Below are positions 50,001-58,124 of a stretch of DNA of 64,000 nt, in pieces. Source of the stretch: Massilia oculi. Lineage in GTDB: Bacteria; Pseudomonadota; Gammaproteobacteria; Burkholderiales; Burkholderiaceae_D. Under the pieces are notes generated by a model, which made no database searches, was not told the origin of the DNA, and worked only from the letters and a program-made list of their open reading frames with translations. The number at the start of each line of letters is the position of its first letter. Position 1 is the first letter of the stretch. Location: contig NZ_CP029343.1 in the NCBI RefSeq assembly GCF_003143515.1, positions 1,736,001 through 1,800,000 on the forward strand. The letters are read 5' to 3'. The translations under genes and the position numbers were made by a program.

Positions 50001-50378
50001 GATTTTCGCTTGCAGGCGCGAAGTGCGCGACTCCAGCGCTGCCCAGGCCGCCAGCACGGCGGCCAGCAGCAGCAGGCCGAGCCACAGCCACAGCTTCCAG
50101 CGCCGCTTGCGCGGCGCCGGCTCGTCGTCGCCGGGCCCTCCCGACGGGCCGCCGGGGATGCCGCCATTGCCCGCCAGGTGCGGGAAGGCTTCGTACAGGG
50201 GGACGTCGTTGCCGCCGGCCGCGAGCGCAGGGGCACTCGCCGCGGCGGCCGGCGCGGCGGTGGCCGGCGCCGCTGCGGTGGACGCAGCGGCGTCGCCGAA
50301 GCTCGGCTCGCTGCGCTCGTCGGCAGCACGTTTGCCGGACACATTACTTTGCCGTCCGAGACGGCGAATACTTTCCAT
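47064..50378 (-). CDS. Large class A penicillin-binding protein (transglycosylase/transpeptidase)
   Basis: 1104-residue bifunctional peptidoglycan synthase. A long Ala/Pro-rich cytosolic N-terminus (about 90 residues) precedes one membrane segment (KLWLWLGLLLLAAVLAAWAA). The glycosyltransferase family 51 domain follows, with GGSTLATQIEKYRHSPEGRT and ILDYLNTVPLSAKSGYGEV; its first motif reads FIENRELLDASHPRR, where E-N replaces the usual E-D. The transpeptidase domain has SxxK in LGSTAKLRT (about residue 576), SxN in RQSTNLVFV (about 686) and KTG in GGKTGTGD (about 1005). A large insert lies between SxN and KTG. It overlaps the TAXI-type gene. Longer than most PBP1a/1b proteins. Confidence 0.92.
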   Translation of the reverse strand: MESIRRLGRQSNVSGKRAADERSEPSFGDAAASTAAAPATAAPAAAASAPALAAGGNDVPLYEAFPHLAGNGGIPGGPSGGPGDDEPAPRKRRWKLWLWLGLLLLAAVLAAWAALESRTSRLQAKIFADMASELTYRMENGPSNAIRFPAASPYDTRLGYAGLPRYLERLKTRDYAIAAQARISPQMVKMADMGLYATYHEKTKVGLEILDCRSQPIFTSRFPERFYDKFDAAPPLLVQSLLFIENRELLDASHPRRNPAVEWDRFSKAVFDKTLSSVGLGGGGRVAGGSTLATQIEKYRHSPEGRTSSTTDKIIQMASATLRAYQDGEDTTGSRRQIVLDYLNTVPLSAKSGYGEVNGIGDGLWVWYGRDFDKVNGMLKGPMTSPDAVLAYKEALSLMIAQRRPAYYLGAGEPDLEILTDSHLRVLAQAGVISPQLRDAALAVKLQPALHSGVAPPPADAFVSRKAANAVRNHLGYLIGDSRLYNVDRLDLSVVSTLDSNAQQAVTAALRQLSDAEHAKAAGLTGKGLLGNGDPAQVVYSFTLMERGEHVNYLRVQTDNYDQPLDINEGAKLDLGSTAKLRTLVTYLDIVDQLHKRFEPLDKIGLHGVEVDPKDRMSQWALEYFQTLPEGADRGLKPMLDAAMARRYSASPGERFMTGGGLHTFGNFSKLDDSKIMDVHQALRQSTNLVFVRMMRDVVRYYMFQLPGSSAQLLADANDPRRAAYLARFADNEGKDFLAKFWNKYKGKTPLEVEALLFSGVRPLASKLAAAHRTVAPNATLDQFGAFINATLPSSNEVDPERIPKMYEMYDPRNMSLADRGYVASVHPLELWLVSYLRTHPKASWSEVTAASVKERQEVYQWLFKTSRKNAQDKRIAGLLEVEAFLKIHAQWKKMGYPFDSLVPSFATTLGASADRPASLAELMGIIVNGGVRKPIERIDSLHFAKDTPYETLVKRNKGGGKEQVLAPEVARTVADAIQGVVSDGTAKRVKTAFVQADGSVIALGGKTGTGDQRFDVYARGGRLIESRYVNRSATFVFNIGERFYGSMTAYVHGPQSEHYDFTSALPVQLLVTLAPSLMPMIEPAPPAPATGAAPAAAQRQCVR

Positions 50379-50742
50379 GATGGCTTAACCGGTCTGAATC
50401 AAAACGCTTGCAATCCCCGCCAACCTGCTCGCCATCCGCATTGCTGCTGGTCCGTTCGAGTGGTCGTGGTGTCAGTTAGTTCGCACGCTGGTGGTGCAAT
50501 CCCACTCCATGTCGCACCGAACGTAGGCAATATTCCACCACATCAATACCGCGCAGGCGAGGCGCCATTTAACAAATTTGCTGCGCCTGGAATTTTTTCG
50601 CAAAAAAACAACGGGGTCTTGGCTGAGTGATATTGCCCAGTGCAATTCAGGCAACGTCATCCCTAGTTTTAACCACCAATATTTAACGCGCTGGAAATGC
50701 CGTCGGTGCACAGCCCTGGCTTGATCCAAGTCGAGATGCGAA
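50379..50742. other. Intergenic region upstream of the penicillin-binding protein gene
   Basis: 364 bases, moderately AT-rich. No gene, terminator or clear promoter pair was seen. It should hold the promoter of the PBP-TAXI-CocE run. Confidence 0.45.
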
Positions 50743-51558
50743 TCATGCGGGCTGTGTCGCCTGTTCCGCGCGCAGCTCTTCCAGTGCTTGCAGGCAGTAA
50801 TACTGGAACCAGAGCCCGGCGAACAGGAAAATCATGACGTACAGCCACAGCGATACCAGGGCCAGGATCGGGAACAGCACGATCGACAGCACGGCGCCGC
50901 CCATCCACACGATGCCCGGCAGCGCGCCGGCCAGGCCGGTGGTGAAGCCGATGGCGAGCAGGGCCGGCCGGCGACGCCGCATCAGGGCCAGGCGCTCGGC
51001 CTGGCTGGCGTGGGCGGCCAGCGCGTCGTAGCTCATCACGCGCGACGTCACCCAGGCCCACAGGCTGGCCTGCACCAGCCAGGCCAGCGGCGGCACCGCG
51101 TACAGCGGCAGGGTGAACAGCCACAGCAGGGCGAACACGGCGGTGCTGCCCAGGTTGATCGCCACGCTGCCGAAGAAGGAACCGCCCTCCTTTTTCGCGA
51201 GCCCGGGAAACTGGCGCTTGCCCACATGGGTTTCGATGGCCGGCATCGCCGCCACGCCCACGAACAGCAGGGCCGAACCGATCATGAGCGGCAGCAGCAG
51301 CACGATCGCCAGCAGCGGCACCACCATCACCTTGAGCATGCCCAGGCCGACCATTTCCAGCATGCTGCCGCTGGTCTCGAAACCGCCGTAGTCGGCGAAC
51401 ATGCCGTGCAGCCAGTCCAGCATCGGCTGCAGGCCCAGCCACAGCGCCACGCCCCACAGGACGAGCGCCAGCAGCAGCGGCGCCAGCGACAGCAGCAGCA
51501 TCCGGCCGCTGAACTGCGCGCGCAAGGCGCGCCGGCAGGCGGTCAGTACACCGTTCAC
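50743..51558 (-). CDS. EI24 domain-containing (CysZ-like) membrane protein
   Basis: 271-residue inner-membrane protein with several hydrophobic stretches (MLLLSLAPLLLALVLWGVAL, KVMVVPLLAIVLLLPLMIG, VFALLWLFTLPLYAVPPLAW, VLFPILALVSLWLYVMIFL). The pattern and the central YDALAAHASQAER loop fit the EI24/CysZ family, whose sulfate-transporter member is CysZ; a sulfate role here is not shown. The start is GTG 51558 with AAGGAAAA upstream. It stands alone, divergent from the FKBP gene. Confidence 0.85.
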   Translation of the reverse strand: MNGVLTACRRALRAQFSGRMLLLSLAPLLLALVLWGVALWLGLQPMLDWLHGMFADYGGFETSGSMLEMVGLGMLKVMVVPLLAIVLLLPLMIGSALLFVGVAAMPAIETHVGKRQFPGLAKKEGGSFFGSVAINLGSTAVFALLWLFTLPLYAVPPLAWLVQASLWAWVTSRVMSYDALAAHASQAERLALMRRRRPALLAIGFTTGLAGALPGIVWMGGAVLSIVLFPILALVSLWLYVMIFLFAGLWFQYYCLQALEELRAEQATQPA

Positions 51559-51618
51559 GGTATTTTCCTTTGCGGCATGGCGTCTCCCGATGGCAGTTCG
51601 ATGCCGTCATTCTACGGG

Positions 51619-51648
51619 ATGACATCCGATGGACCCATCGACTACAAT
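51619..51648 (+). promoter_or_regulatory. Possible sigma-70 promoter of the FKBP gene
   Basis: ATGACA (51619-51624), an 18-base spacer and TACAAT (51643-51648), giving a leader of about 24 bases to ATG 51679. Confidence 0.5.
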
Positions 51649-51678
51649 CGTCGTTCAATCTGAACAACAAGGAAGACC

Positions 51679-52035
51679 ATGTCCACCATCACCACCGAAT
51701 CCGGCCTGCAATACGAAGACCTCGTCACCGGCGAAGGCGCCGCGGCCAAGGCCGGCCAGCACGTCACCGTGCACTACACCGGCTGGCTGCGCAACGACGA
51801 CGGCAGCCTGGGCGCCAAGTTCGATTCGAGCAAGGACCGCAACGACCCGTTCGAGTTCGCGCTCGGCGCCGGCCACGTGATCCGCGGCTGGGACGAAGGC
51901 GTGCAGGGCATGAAGGTCGGCGGTTCGCGCCGCCTGACCATCCCGGCCAGCCTGGGCTACGGCGCACGCGGCGCCGGCGGCGTGATCCCGCCGAACGCCA
52001 CCCTGATCTTCGACGTCGACCTGCTGGCCGTCTGA
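51679..52035 (+). CDS. FKBP-type peptidyl-prolyl cis-trans isomerase
   Basis: Single-domain cytosolic FKBP of 118 residues. It shows VTVHYTGWL, FDSSKDRNDPFEFALGAGHV, IRGWDEGVQGMKVGG and the C-terminal YGARGAGGVIPPNATLIFDV, covering the conserved rotamase pocket. No signal peptide or extra chaperone domain. ATG 51679 follows AAGGAAG. It catalyses prolyl isomerisation in protein folding; no specific client is evident. Confidence 0.96.
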   Translation: MSTITTESGLQYEDLVTGEGAAAKAGQHVTVHYTGWLRNDDGSLGAKFDSSKDRNDPFEFALGAGHVIRGWDEGVQGMKVGGSRRLTIPASLGYGARGAGGVIPPNATLIFDVDLLAV

Positions 52036-52211
52036 TCAGGATTGCCATGCGCCGTCCTGCGATGGCGCATGGCCCGGCCGTCCTCGGGGCGGCATTTGAA
52101 CATCTCTTCTAAAATGCGGCCGGATTTCCCTTGCCCGCCTGTCTCCTGCGCTAAGATTCCTGCCGCATTGTCCAAGCGACAATACCGCAACCAACCATCA
52201 CAGGAGTTTCC

Positions 52212-52466
52212 ATGAGCTTGCAGGAACAGTTCAACCAGGCCCAGGCCGATTCGAAGAACCTGTCGGAGCGTCCCGACAACATGACCTTGCTGAAGATTTA
52301 CGCGCTGTTCAAGCAGGGCTCGAGCGGCGACGTGACGGGCGAGCGCCCGGGCATGACCGACTTCGTGGCGCGCGCCAAGTACGACGCCTGGGCCGGCCTC
52401 CAGGGCACCTCGCAAGAGGAAGCCCAGCAGCAGTATGTCGACCTGATCGAAGAGCTGAAGGGCTGA
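52212..52466 (+). CDS. Acyl-CoA-binding protein
   Basis: 84-residue ACBP that binds long-chain acyl-CoA esters in the cytosol. The four-helix signature is plain: MTLLKIYALFKQGSSGDVTG and AKYDAWAGLQGTSQEEAQQQY carry the conserved Tyr, Lys and Trp acyl-CoA contacts. ATG 52212 follows CAGGAG. ACBPs are sporadic in bacteria; here it lies next to PHA-related genes, so a role in acyl-CoA supply is plausible but inferred. Confidence 0.95.
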   Translation: MSLQEQFNQAQADSKNLSERPDNMTLLKIYALFKQGSSGDVTGERPGMTDFVARAKYDAWAGLQGTSQEEAQQQYVDLIEELKG

Positions 52467-52530
52467 TCGCCCGCGCAGCACGTCGTGGCGTGGACGGCTT
52501 CGCCGTCCACCCAACGGGCCGGAACGGCGC

Positions 52531-52815
52531 CTACGCCGCGGCGGCGAAGGTCTTGCGCATCTTTTCCGCCACCTTGGCCTCGATGGCCGGCGCGAAGGCG
52601 CCCATGAAGAAGCCCAGGCGGATGCGCATCGCGGCGCGCTGGTCTTCCAGGGTCAACATGCCCTCCACCCCACTGCGCTCGAAGCGCAGCACATCGCCGT
52701 CCCACTTGCATTCCAGCCCGTATTCGGCCGCGATACGCTGCGCCACCTGCTCGGCTGCCGAACGCGCCGCGTCCGGGCTCAGGCTGTGCTGCTGGACGAT
52801 GCTGATTTCCGCCAT
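52531..52815 (-). CDS. Polyhydroxyalkanoic acid system family protein
   Basis: 94-residue protein of the PHA granule-associated family (PHA_gran_rgn type). It opens MAEISIVQQHSLSPDAARSA and continues CKWDGDVLRFERSGVEGML and the C-terminal FAPAIEAKVAEKMRKTF, as in homologues near PHA genes. No membrane segment or signal peptide. ATG 52815 has GGAAGGAT upstream. Its function is poorly defined; association with PHA granules is inferred from the family. It is convergent with the acyl-CoA-binding protein gene, and the PHB depolymerase gene lies about 4 kb away. Confidence 0.85.
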   Translation of the reverse strand: MAEISIVQQHSLSPDAARSAAEQVAQRIAAEYGLECKWDGDVLRFERSGVEGMLTLEDQRAAMRIRLGFFMGAFAPAIEAKVAEKMRKTFAAAA

Positions 52816-52995
52816 CTGACTGATCCTTCCTGAATCGATTGCAAACAATCCGCCATGATGCCAGTTGCGGGCGGGCTATGCCAGAGCTCGCTACAACAGA
52901 CCGGCTCGCGTGAACTCGATTGATGAGTATCAAAGCGTGCCCGGCAGGGAGCGCGAGGATAAGGGCGCAAGCCCGTCATTACGCGAGGAGTCGAT

Positions 52996-54492
52996 ATGGA
53001 AACCCCCGTCGTGCAGCCGAACCTCCTGTTGCAGGGCGTCCCCGAGGCGCCGCAGGCCGCGCAGCCCGCGGTGCGCTTCGTCCCCACCCCGAGCGCGCCC
53101 TACCGCCAGCAGCACCGCGCCGCGCGCCTGCTCGAAGAACCCGATGTCCCCGATGCGGCCGCGCCATCGACCACCGAACCGGCGCCGCACGCCTTCGGCG
53201 CCCGCGTCCTCATGTGGAAGCAGGATCCTTCGGTCAGCGAGATCGGCACCCGCAAGGCCTTCCTGCCCGGCGTGGTGCTGACCGGCCCGCGCGACGCCCG
53301 CATCGCCCCGGGCGAGCCGGGCATCGCCGCGGTGGAGCCGAACGCCTTCGGCGACTTCGTCACCCAGCCCGACACGCCGCAGTTCGACGCCGTCCACACC
53401 TTCGTCGTGGTGCGCCAGACGCTCACCATGTACCAGCGCGCGCTGGCCGCCGCCGGCGGCGCGATGCCGCTGCCCTGGCAATGGAACAACAGCGCCGACA
53501 CGCGGCCGCTGCTGGTCTTCCCGCACGGCCTGCCGAACGTCATGAACGCCTTCTACAGCCGCAGCCAGGCCTGCCTCAAGTTCGGCGACTTCATCCCCAA
53601 CGGCGCCACCGAGCGGGTCTTCACCTGCCGCTCGTTCGACATCGTCTCGCACGAAACCGCCCACGCGGTGCTCGACGGCATCAAGCCGCTCTGGCTACAG
53701 GCCGACGCCCCGCCCCAGACCGGCGGCCTGCACGAAGCCTTCGGCGACCTCACCGCGATCTTCCTGGCCCTGTCCCAGCTCGACCAGTGCGAATCCGTGA
53801 TCGCCCAGACCAAGGCCAACCTGCACGACAAATCCTTCCTGACCGACATCGCCGAGCAGTTCGGGCTGGCGCTCGGCAACAGCACCGGCCTGCGCAACGC
53901 CGACAACGACCTCAAGCTGAGCGAGGCCGGCACCCAGGTGCACGCCATCTCGCAGGTGTTCACCGGCGCCGTCTACGACGTGCTGGCCGACCTGTTCGCC
54001 CATGAACGCGATCCCGGGCGCGAGGACTGCGCCGCCGTCCTGCACCGGGTCGCCGGCTACCTGAGCGGGGTGCTGCTGCGCGCCCTGATCGCCGCGCCCG
54101 ACGCCGCCGCCACCTATGCCGACGTGGTCAACGCCATGCTCCAGGCCGTGACGAGCGACGGCAAGCCGCCCGCCTATGCCGACGCCATCCGCCTCCAGTT
54201 CAGCCGGCGCGAAGTGGTCGAGGCCGGGCATGGCGGCACCCCCGACGCGGTCGCTGCCTTCGTTCCCGGCCTGCCCCTGGCGGCGCGGGTGTGCGACGCG
54301 CCCGGTGCGCGCCAAGACAGGCGTTCCTGCTGCGGCACCATGCAGCTGGCCGAATACGATTGCGCCGAGCGCGTGCTGGCCGGAGAAGCGCGCCTGCTGG
54401 CGCGCTGGTGCGCCGACCATGGCCGCCACGGGCCAGAGCTGCCGGGGCTGCCGGCCGCCGCCCAGCCTGCCGACCCAACGATGCTCGCATGA
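52996..54492 (+). CDS. M4-like (thermolysin-type) zinc metalloprotease without signal peptide
   Basis: 498-residue protein with the gluzincin active site: HETAH in FDIVSHETAHAVLDGIKP (about residues 218-222), the third zinc ligand Glu in GGLHEAFGDLTAIF (about 246), and a candidate thermolysin-type His in GTQVHAISQVFTGAVYDVL. There is no signal peptide, so it is either cytosolic or exported by an unusual route, like protealysin. The N-terminal 70 residues are Pro/Ala-rich and could be a pro-region. The C-terminal part carries clustered Cys (DRRSCCGTMQLAEYDC). ATG 52996 follows GAGGAG. Its stop overlaps the start of the small gene next to it, which resembles the M4 inhibitor emfourin. Confidence 0.87.
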   Translation: METPVVQPNLLLQGVPEAPQAAQPAVRFVPTPSAPYRQQHRAARLLEEPDVPDAAAPSTTEPAPHAFGARVLMWKQDPSVSEIGTRKAFLPGVVLTGPRDARIAPGEPGIAAVEPNAFGDFVTQPDTPQFDAVHTFVVVRQTLTMYQRALAAAGGAMPLPWQWNNSADTRPLLVFPHGLPNVMNAFYSRSQACLKFGDFIPNGATERVFTCRSFDIVSHETAHAVLDGIKPLWLQADAPPQTGGLHEAFGDLTAIFLALSQLDQCESVIAQTKANLHDKSFLTDIAEQFGLALGNSTGLRNADNDLKLSEAGTQVHAISQVFTGAVYDVLADLFAHERDPGREDCAAVLHRVAGYLSGVLLRALIAAPDAAATYADVVNAMLQAVTSDGKPPAYADAIRLQFSRREVVEAGHGGTPDAVAAFVPGLPLAARVCDAPGARQDRRSCCGTMQLAEYDCAERVLAGEARLLARWCADHGRHGPELPGLPAAAQPADPTMLA

Positions 54493-54764
54493 AGATCAGC
54501 GCCCGCGCCTGCGGCGGCTTCGCCGGACTGGCCGAATCCTACGAACTGGATACCGCCCGCCTGGCCGACGGGCCGGCCCTCGAGACGCTGCTGCGCCGCC
54601 TCGACTTCTTCGGCGCCGAACCCGCCTGCGCGGTCGGCGCCGACATGCCGCGCTGGGAAATCACGGTCGAGGACGGCCCGCGCTGCCACACCGTGTTCCT
54701 GCGCGAGGACGGCAGCGACGGCCAGTGGCAACACCTGCTCGATTATTTGCGGCAGGCCGGCTGA
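54489..54764 (+). CDS. Emfourin-like small protein (probable inhibitor of the adjacent M4 protease)
   Basis: 91-residue protein MKISARACGGFAGL followed by ESYELDTARLAD, a middle CAVGADMPRWEITVEDG and C-terminal DGQWQHLLDYLRQAG. The basic start, GGFAG motif and size fit the emfourin family, first described as an inhibitor of the M4 protease protealysin of Serratia and usually encoded in the same operon as its protease. ATG 54489 overlaps the protease stop (ATGA), so they are translationally coupled. The assignment rests on motif memory and context, not on an alignment; otherwise it would be a hypothetical protein. Confidence 0.72.
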   Translation: MKISARACGGFAGLAESYELDTARLADGPALETLLRRLDFFGAEPACAVGADMPRWEITVEDGPRCHTVFLREDGSDGQWQHLLDYLRQAG

Positions 54765-54921
54765 ACCGGGTTTGCCAGCCCCGATCGGTCGCGACGCTCG
54801 CCTACCGGGAGCTTCCACATCCCGGTCAGCGGCCGGCGCACGGCGCCTTGACACCCCAAAACCGCACGGTCGTGCGGATTTCTCCTTCATTTGCTTATGT
54901 GGATTGTGTATATAGGCGAAT

Positions 54922-54950
54922 TTGTGAGAAAAGCCGAATTGCCCTAAAAT
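54922..54950 (+). promoter_or_regulatory. Sigma-70 promoter of fdxA
   Basis: TTGTGA (54922-54927), 17-base spacer, TAAAAT (54945-54950); start of transcription near 54957, leader of about 80 bases. A hairpin (CCGCAC 54862-54867 / GTGCGG 54872-54877) just upstream could end the protease-inhibitor operon but lacks a good T-run. Confidence 0.65.
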
Positions 54951-55037
54951 ACAGTGCTTTGCTCTGTCCGGCCGGCCTGTTCATGTCCATGTTCTTGCGC
55001 CCGGCGACGCGACATCCCACCAACTGATAGGACTGTT

Positions 55038-55361
55038 ATGACCCACGTTGTCACCGAATCGTGCATCCGTTGTCGTTACACCGACTGCGTCGATGTATGC
55101 CCGGTAGATTGTTTCCGGGAAGGCCCGAATTTCCTCGCCATCGATCCTGACGAGTGCATCGACTGCGCCGTCTGCGTCGCAGAGTGCCCGGTGAATGCGA
55201 TCTACGCGGAAGAAGACGTGCCTGGCGACCAACAGCAGTTCATCAAGCTGAACGCCGATCTCGCGCGCTTCTGGCCTTCGATCACCAAGACGAAGCCGGC
55301 CCTGCCAGACGCGGAAGAGTGGAAAGACGTCAAGGACAAACTCGACCAACTGGCCCGCTGA
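55038..55361 (+). CDS. fdxA: 7Fe ferredoxin FdxA
   Basis: 107-residue ferredoxin of the Azotobacter FdI type. [20 protein letters not shown] and the second cluster motif [18 protein letters not shown] hold one [3Fe-4S] and one [4Fe-4S] cluster; the C-terminal extension ([30 protein letters not shown]) is typical. ATG 55038 (MTHVVTESC) follows AGGA. It donates electrons in the cytosol. The ferredoxin-NADP reductase 102 bases downstream on the same strand is its probable partner, so they form a redox pair and likely an operon. Confidence 0.97.
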   Translation: MTHVVTESCIRCRYTDCVDVCPVDCFREGPNFLAIDPDECIDCAVCVAECPVNAIYAEEDVPGDQQQFIKLNADLARFWPSITKTKPALPDAEEWKDVKDKLDQLAR

Positions 55362-55463
55362 TACCGCCGCTGCGCCGCCCGTCCGGCGCCGGCCCGGGGT
55401 CGTTCTGCATGGCAGTGCTGGCTGCCATCGCCTCACCAATCAAAAATCACAGGAAGTAAGCGC

Positions 55464-56561
55464 ATGACTATCAGTGCCACCCACGAAGCGGGCAGCATCG
55501 CTCCCAACAGTTCCTTCGCCGGCGCCATCGAAGCGGATGCCGTGATCATCGGCGCAGGCCCGGTCGGCCTGTTCCAGGTGTTCGAACTCGGCCTGCTCGA
55601 AATCAAGGCCCACGTCATCGATTCGCTGCCGGCCGTCGGCGGCCAGTGCGTGGAACTGTATCCGGACAAGCCGATCTATGACATCCCTGCCGTCCCGGTG
55701 TGCACCGGCCAGGAACTGACCGACAACCTGCTCAAGCAGATCGAGCCGTTCGAGCCGACCTTCCACCTGGGCCAGGAAGTCACGACCGTCCAGCGCCGCG
55801 AAGACCAGCGCTTCAACGTCGAGACCTCGACCGGCACCCGCTTCATCACCAAGACCATCTTCATCGCAGCCGGCGTCGGTTCGTTCCAGGCGCGCACGAT
55901 CAAGGTCGACGGCATCGACAAGTACGAAGGCGAACAGCTGTTCTACCGCGTCAAGGATCCGGCACGCTTCGAAGGCAAGAACATCGTCATCTGCGGCGGC
56001 GGCGACTCCGCGCTGGACTGGGCCCTGAACTTCGTCGGCAAGGCCGAATCGGTCGTGCTGGTGCACCGCCGCGAAGACTTCCGCGCCGCCCCCGCCTCGG
56101 TCGCCAAGATGAAAGCCCTGTGCGACGAGTACGAGATGCAGCTGATCACCGGCCAGGTGACCGGTTTCGACGAAAAAGACGGCCAGCTGACCGAAGTGAA
56201 GGTCACCGGCGCCGATGGCGTCACCCGCCGCGTGCCGCTGGACATGCTGCTGGTGTTCTTCGGCCTGTCGCCGAAGCTGGGCCCGATCGCCGAATGGGGC
56301 CTGGACATCGAACGCAAGCAACTGAAAGTGATGGACACCGAGAAGTTCGAGACCAACGTCCCGGGCATCTTCGCCGTGGGTGACATCAACACCTATCCGG
56401 GCAAGAAGAAGCTGATCCTGTCGGGCTTCCACGAAGCCGCGCTGGCCGCCTTCGGCGCCGCGCCGTACATCTTCCCGGACAAGAAGATCCACATGCAGTA
56501 CACGACGACCTCGCCGAAGCTGCACAAGATCCTGGGCGTCGAAACCCCGGTGTTCGATTGA
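55464..56561 (+). CDS. Ferredoxin-NADP reductase, thioredoxin-reductase-like type
   Basis: 365-residue FAD enzyme of the TrxR-like FNR family (YumC type), which moves electrons between NADPH and ferredoxin. It shows the FAD motif [37 protein letters not shown], the NADP motif [15 protein letters not shown] followed by HRREDFRA, and the C-terminal FAD contact [18 protein letters not shown] with HEAALAA. There is no redox-active CxxC, which separates it from thioredoxin reductase. ATG 55464 follows CAGGAAG. It lies directly after fdxA and ends with a terminator. Confidence 0.95.
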   Translation: MTISATHEAGSIAPNSSFAGAIEADAVIIGAGPVGLFQVFELGLLEIKAHVIDSLPAVGGQCVELYPDKPIYDIPAVPVCTGQELTDNLLKQIEPFEPTFHLGQEVTTVQRREDQRFNVETSTGTRFITKTIFIAAGVGSFQARTIKVDGIDKYEGEQLFYRVKDPARFEGKNIVICGGGDSALDWALNFVGKAESVVLVHRREDFRAAPASVAKMKALCDEYEMQLITGQVTGFDEKDGQLTEVKVTGADGVTRRVPLDMLLVFFGLSPKLGPIAEWGLDIERKQLKVMDTEKFETNVPGIFAVGDINTYPGKKKLILSGFHEAALAAFGAAPYIFPDKKIHMQYTTTSPKLHKILGVETPVFD

Positions 56562-56631
56562 AGCAGGCCTTGCCGCCACGGTTACCACGTTCAACCAACG
56601 TTCAGTAACTTGGCGGCGACACAGTCCCCTG

Positions 56632-56657
56632 AAGCGCCCCGCCCTGCGGGGCGTTTT
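56632..56657 (+). terminator. Intrinsic terminator of fdxA-FNR
   Basis: An 8-bp stem CGCCCCGC (56635-56642) / GCGGGGCG (56646-56653), CCT loop, T4 tail. Confidence 0.75.
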
Positions 56658-56765
56658 GCTTTATGTGGGGCGACCAACGGAGCGGGTCCGGGTAAATATG
56701 CTACAAGTGCTCCATGCATAGGAGATAGCGGCGGCCCTTGTTTCCACCCGCCAATGCAAATCCCC

Positions 56766-56771
56766 TATAAT
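56766..56771 (+). promoter_or_regulatory. -10 box of a possible phaZ promoter
   Basis: A perfect TATAAT 58 bases before the phaZ start. No good -35 at 16-18 bases; TTCCAC at 18 bases is the closest. Confidence 0.45.
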
Positions 56772-56828
56772 CGGATGAAGCTTATGCGCGGGCGATATCA
56801 GCGCAGTGTCAATACGAAGGATTACTTT

Positions 56829-58064
56829 ATGCTTTATCAACTGCACGAGATGCAACGCTCCTTCCTGACCCCGCTGATGCAGTGGGCCGATGCGTCTTCG
56901 AAACTCTTCTCCAATCCCGTGTCGCCATTCGCGCACACCCCATTTTCCCAACGTATCGCCGCCGGTTACGAGCTGATGTACCGTCTCGGCAAGGAATACG
57001 AAAAACCGGCCTTCGGCCTCAAGACCACCACCATCAATGGTGAAGAGGTCGGCATTGTCGAGCGCATCGTCGTCGACAAGCCGTTCTGCAAGCTGCTGCA
57101 CTTCAAGAAAGACATGGGCGACGCCGCCTTTGCCGCCCTCGATCAGCCGACGGTGCTGGTCGTGGCGCCCTTGTCCGGCCACCACGCGACGCTGCTGCGC
57201 GACACCGTGAAAGCCCTGCTGGTCGAGCACGATGTCTACATCACCGACTGGACCGACGCCCGCATGGTGCCGCTGTCCGACGGCCCATTCCACCTGGACG
57301 ATTACGTCTTCTACGTCCAGGACTTCATCCGCCACCTGGGCCCGGACGTGCACGTGATCTCGGTGTGCCAGCCGACGGTGCCGGTGCTGGCCGCGATCGC
57401 CCTGATGGCGAGCGACAAGGATCCCAAGCTGCCGAAGACGATGACCATGATGGGCGGCCCGATCGACCCGCGCAAGTCGCCGACCGCGGTCAACGACCTG
57501 GCCATCGAAAAGCCGTACTCGTGGTTCGAGAACACCGTGATCTATGCGGTGCCGGGCAATTACCCGGGCTTTGGCCGCAAGGTCTATCCGGGCTTCCTGC
57601 AGCACGCGGGCTTCATCGCGATGAATCCGGGCCGCCACGCCCAGAGCCACCGCGAGTTCTACCAGCACCTGGTGCGCGGCGACGACGACTCGGCCGAGGC
57701 GCACCGCAAGTTCTACGACGAGTACAACGCCGTGCTCGACATGCCGGCCGAGTACTATCTCGATACCATCAAGACCGTGTTCCAGGACTACAGCCTGCCG
57801 AAGGGCACCTGGAAAGTCGGCGGCCAGCTGGTGCGTCCGCAAGACATCGAGTCGGTCGCCCTGCTCACCGTCGAAGGCGAGCTGGACGACATCTCGGGCC
57901 TGGGCCAGACCAGCGCCGCGCTGACCCTGTGCACCGGCATCCCGAAGGACAAGAAGCATGACTTCGTGGTCGAGAAAGCCGGCCACTACGGCATCTTCTC
58001 GGGCCGCCGCTGGCGCGAAATCGTGTGCCCGAAGATTACCGAGTTCATCCGTGCCAACCGGTAG
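56829..58064 (+). CDS. phaZ: Intracellular poly(3-hydroxybutyrate) depolymerase
   Basis: 411-residue cytosolic depolymerase that mobilises stored PHB granules. ATG 56829 gives MLYQLHEMQRSFLTPLMQWA, the typical start of intracellular PhaZ of the Ralstonia type, and follows AAGGAT. Instead of a serine lipase box it has the catalytic Cys in VISVCQPTVPVLAA, as in R. eutropha PhaZ1; the Asp lies in TVEGELDDISG and the His in EKAGHYGIFSGRRW. ITDWTDARMVPL and the C-terminal PKITEFIRANR also match. With the PHA-system protein and acyl-CoA-binding protein nearby, the organism likely stores PHB. Confidence 0.95.
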   Translation: MLYQLHEMQRSFLTPLMQWADASSKLFSNPVSPFAHTPFSQRIAAGYELMYRLGKEYEKPAFGLKTTTINGEEVGIVERIVVDKPFCKLLHFKKDMGDAAFAALDQPTVLVVAPLSGHHATLLRDTVKALLVEHDVYITDWTDARMVPLSDGPFHLDDYVFYVQDFIRHLGPDVHVISVCQPTVPVLAAIALMASDKDPKLPKTMTMMGGPIDPRKSPTAVNDLAIEKPYSWFENTVIYAVPGNYPGFGRKVYPGFLQHAGFIAMNPGRHAQSHREFYQHLVRGDDDSAEAHRKFYDEYNAVLDMPAEYYLDTIKTVFQDYSLPKGTWKVGGQLVRPQDIESVALLTVEGELDDISGLGQTSAALTLCTGIPKDKKHDFVVEKAGHYGIFSGRRWREIVCPKITEFIRANR

Positions 58065-58081
58065 GCCGGCGCCGGAAAAAA

Positions 58082-58112
58082 CAAAAGCCGTGGCATGCCA
58101 CGGCTTTTTTTC
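58082..58112. terminator. Bidirectional terminator between phaZ and the RcnB-like gene
   Basis: A 20-base perfect palindrome AGCCGTGGCATGCCACGGCT (58086-58105), A-run before and T7 after. Confidence 0.9.
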
Positions 58113-58124
58113 GTCGATCCGGGA

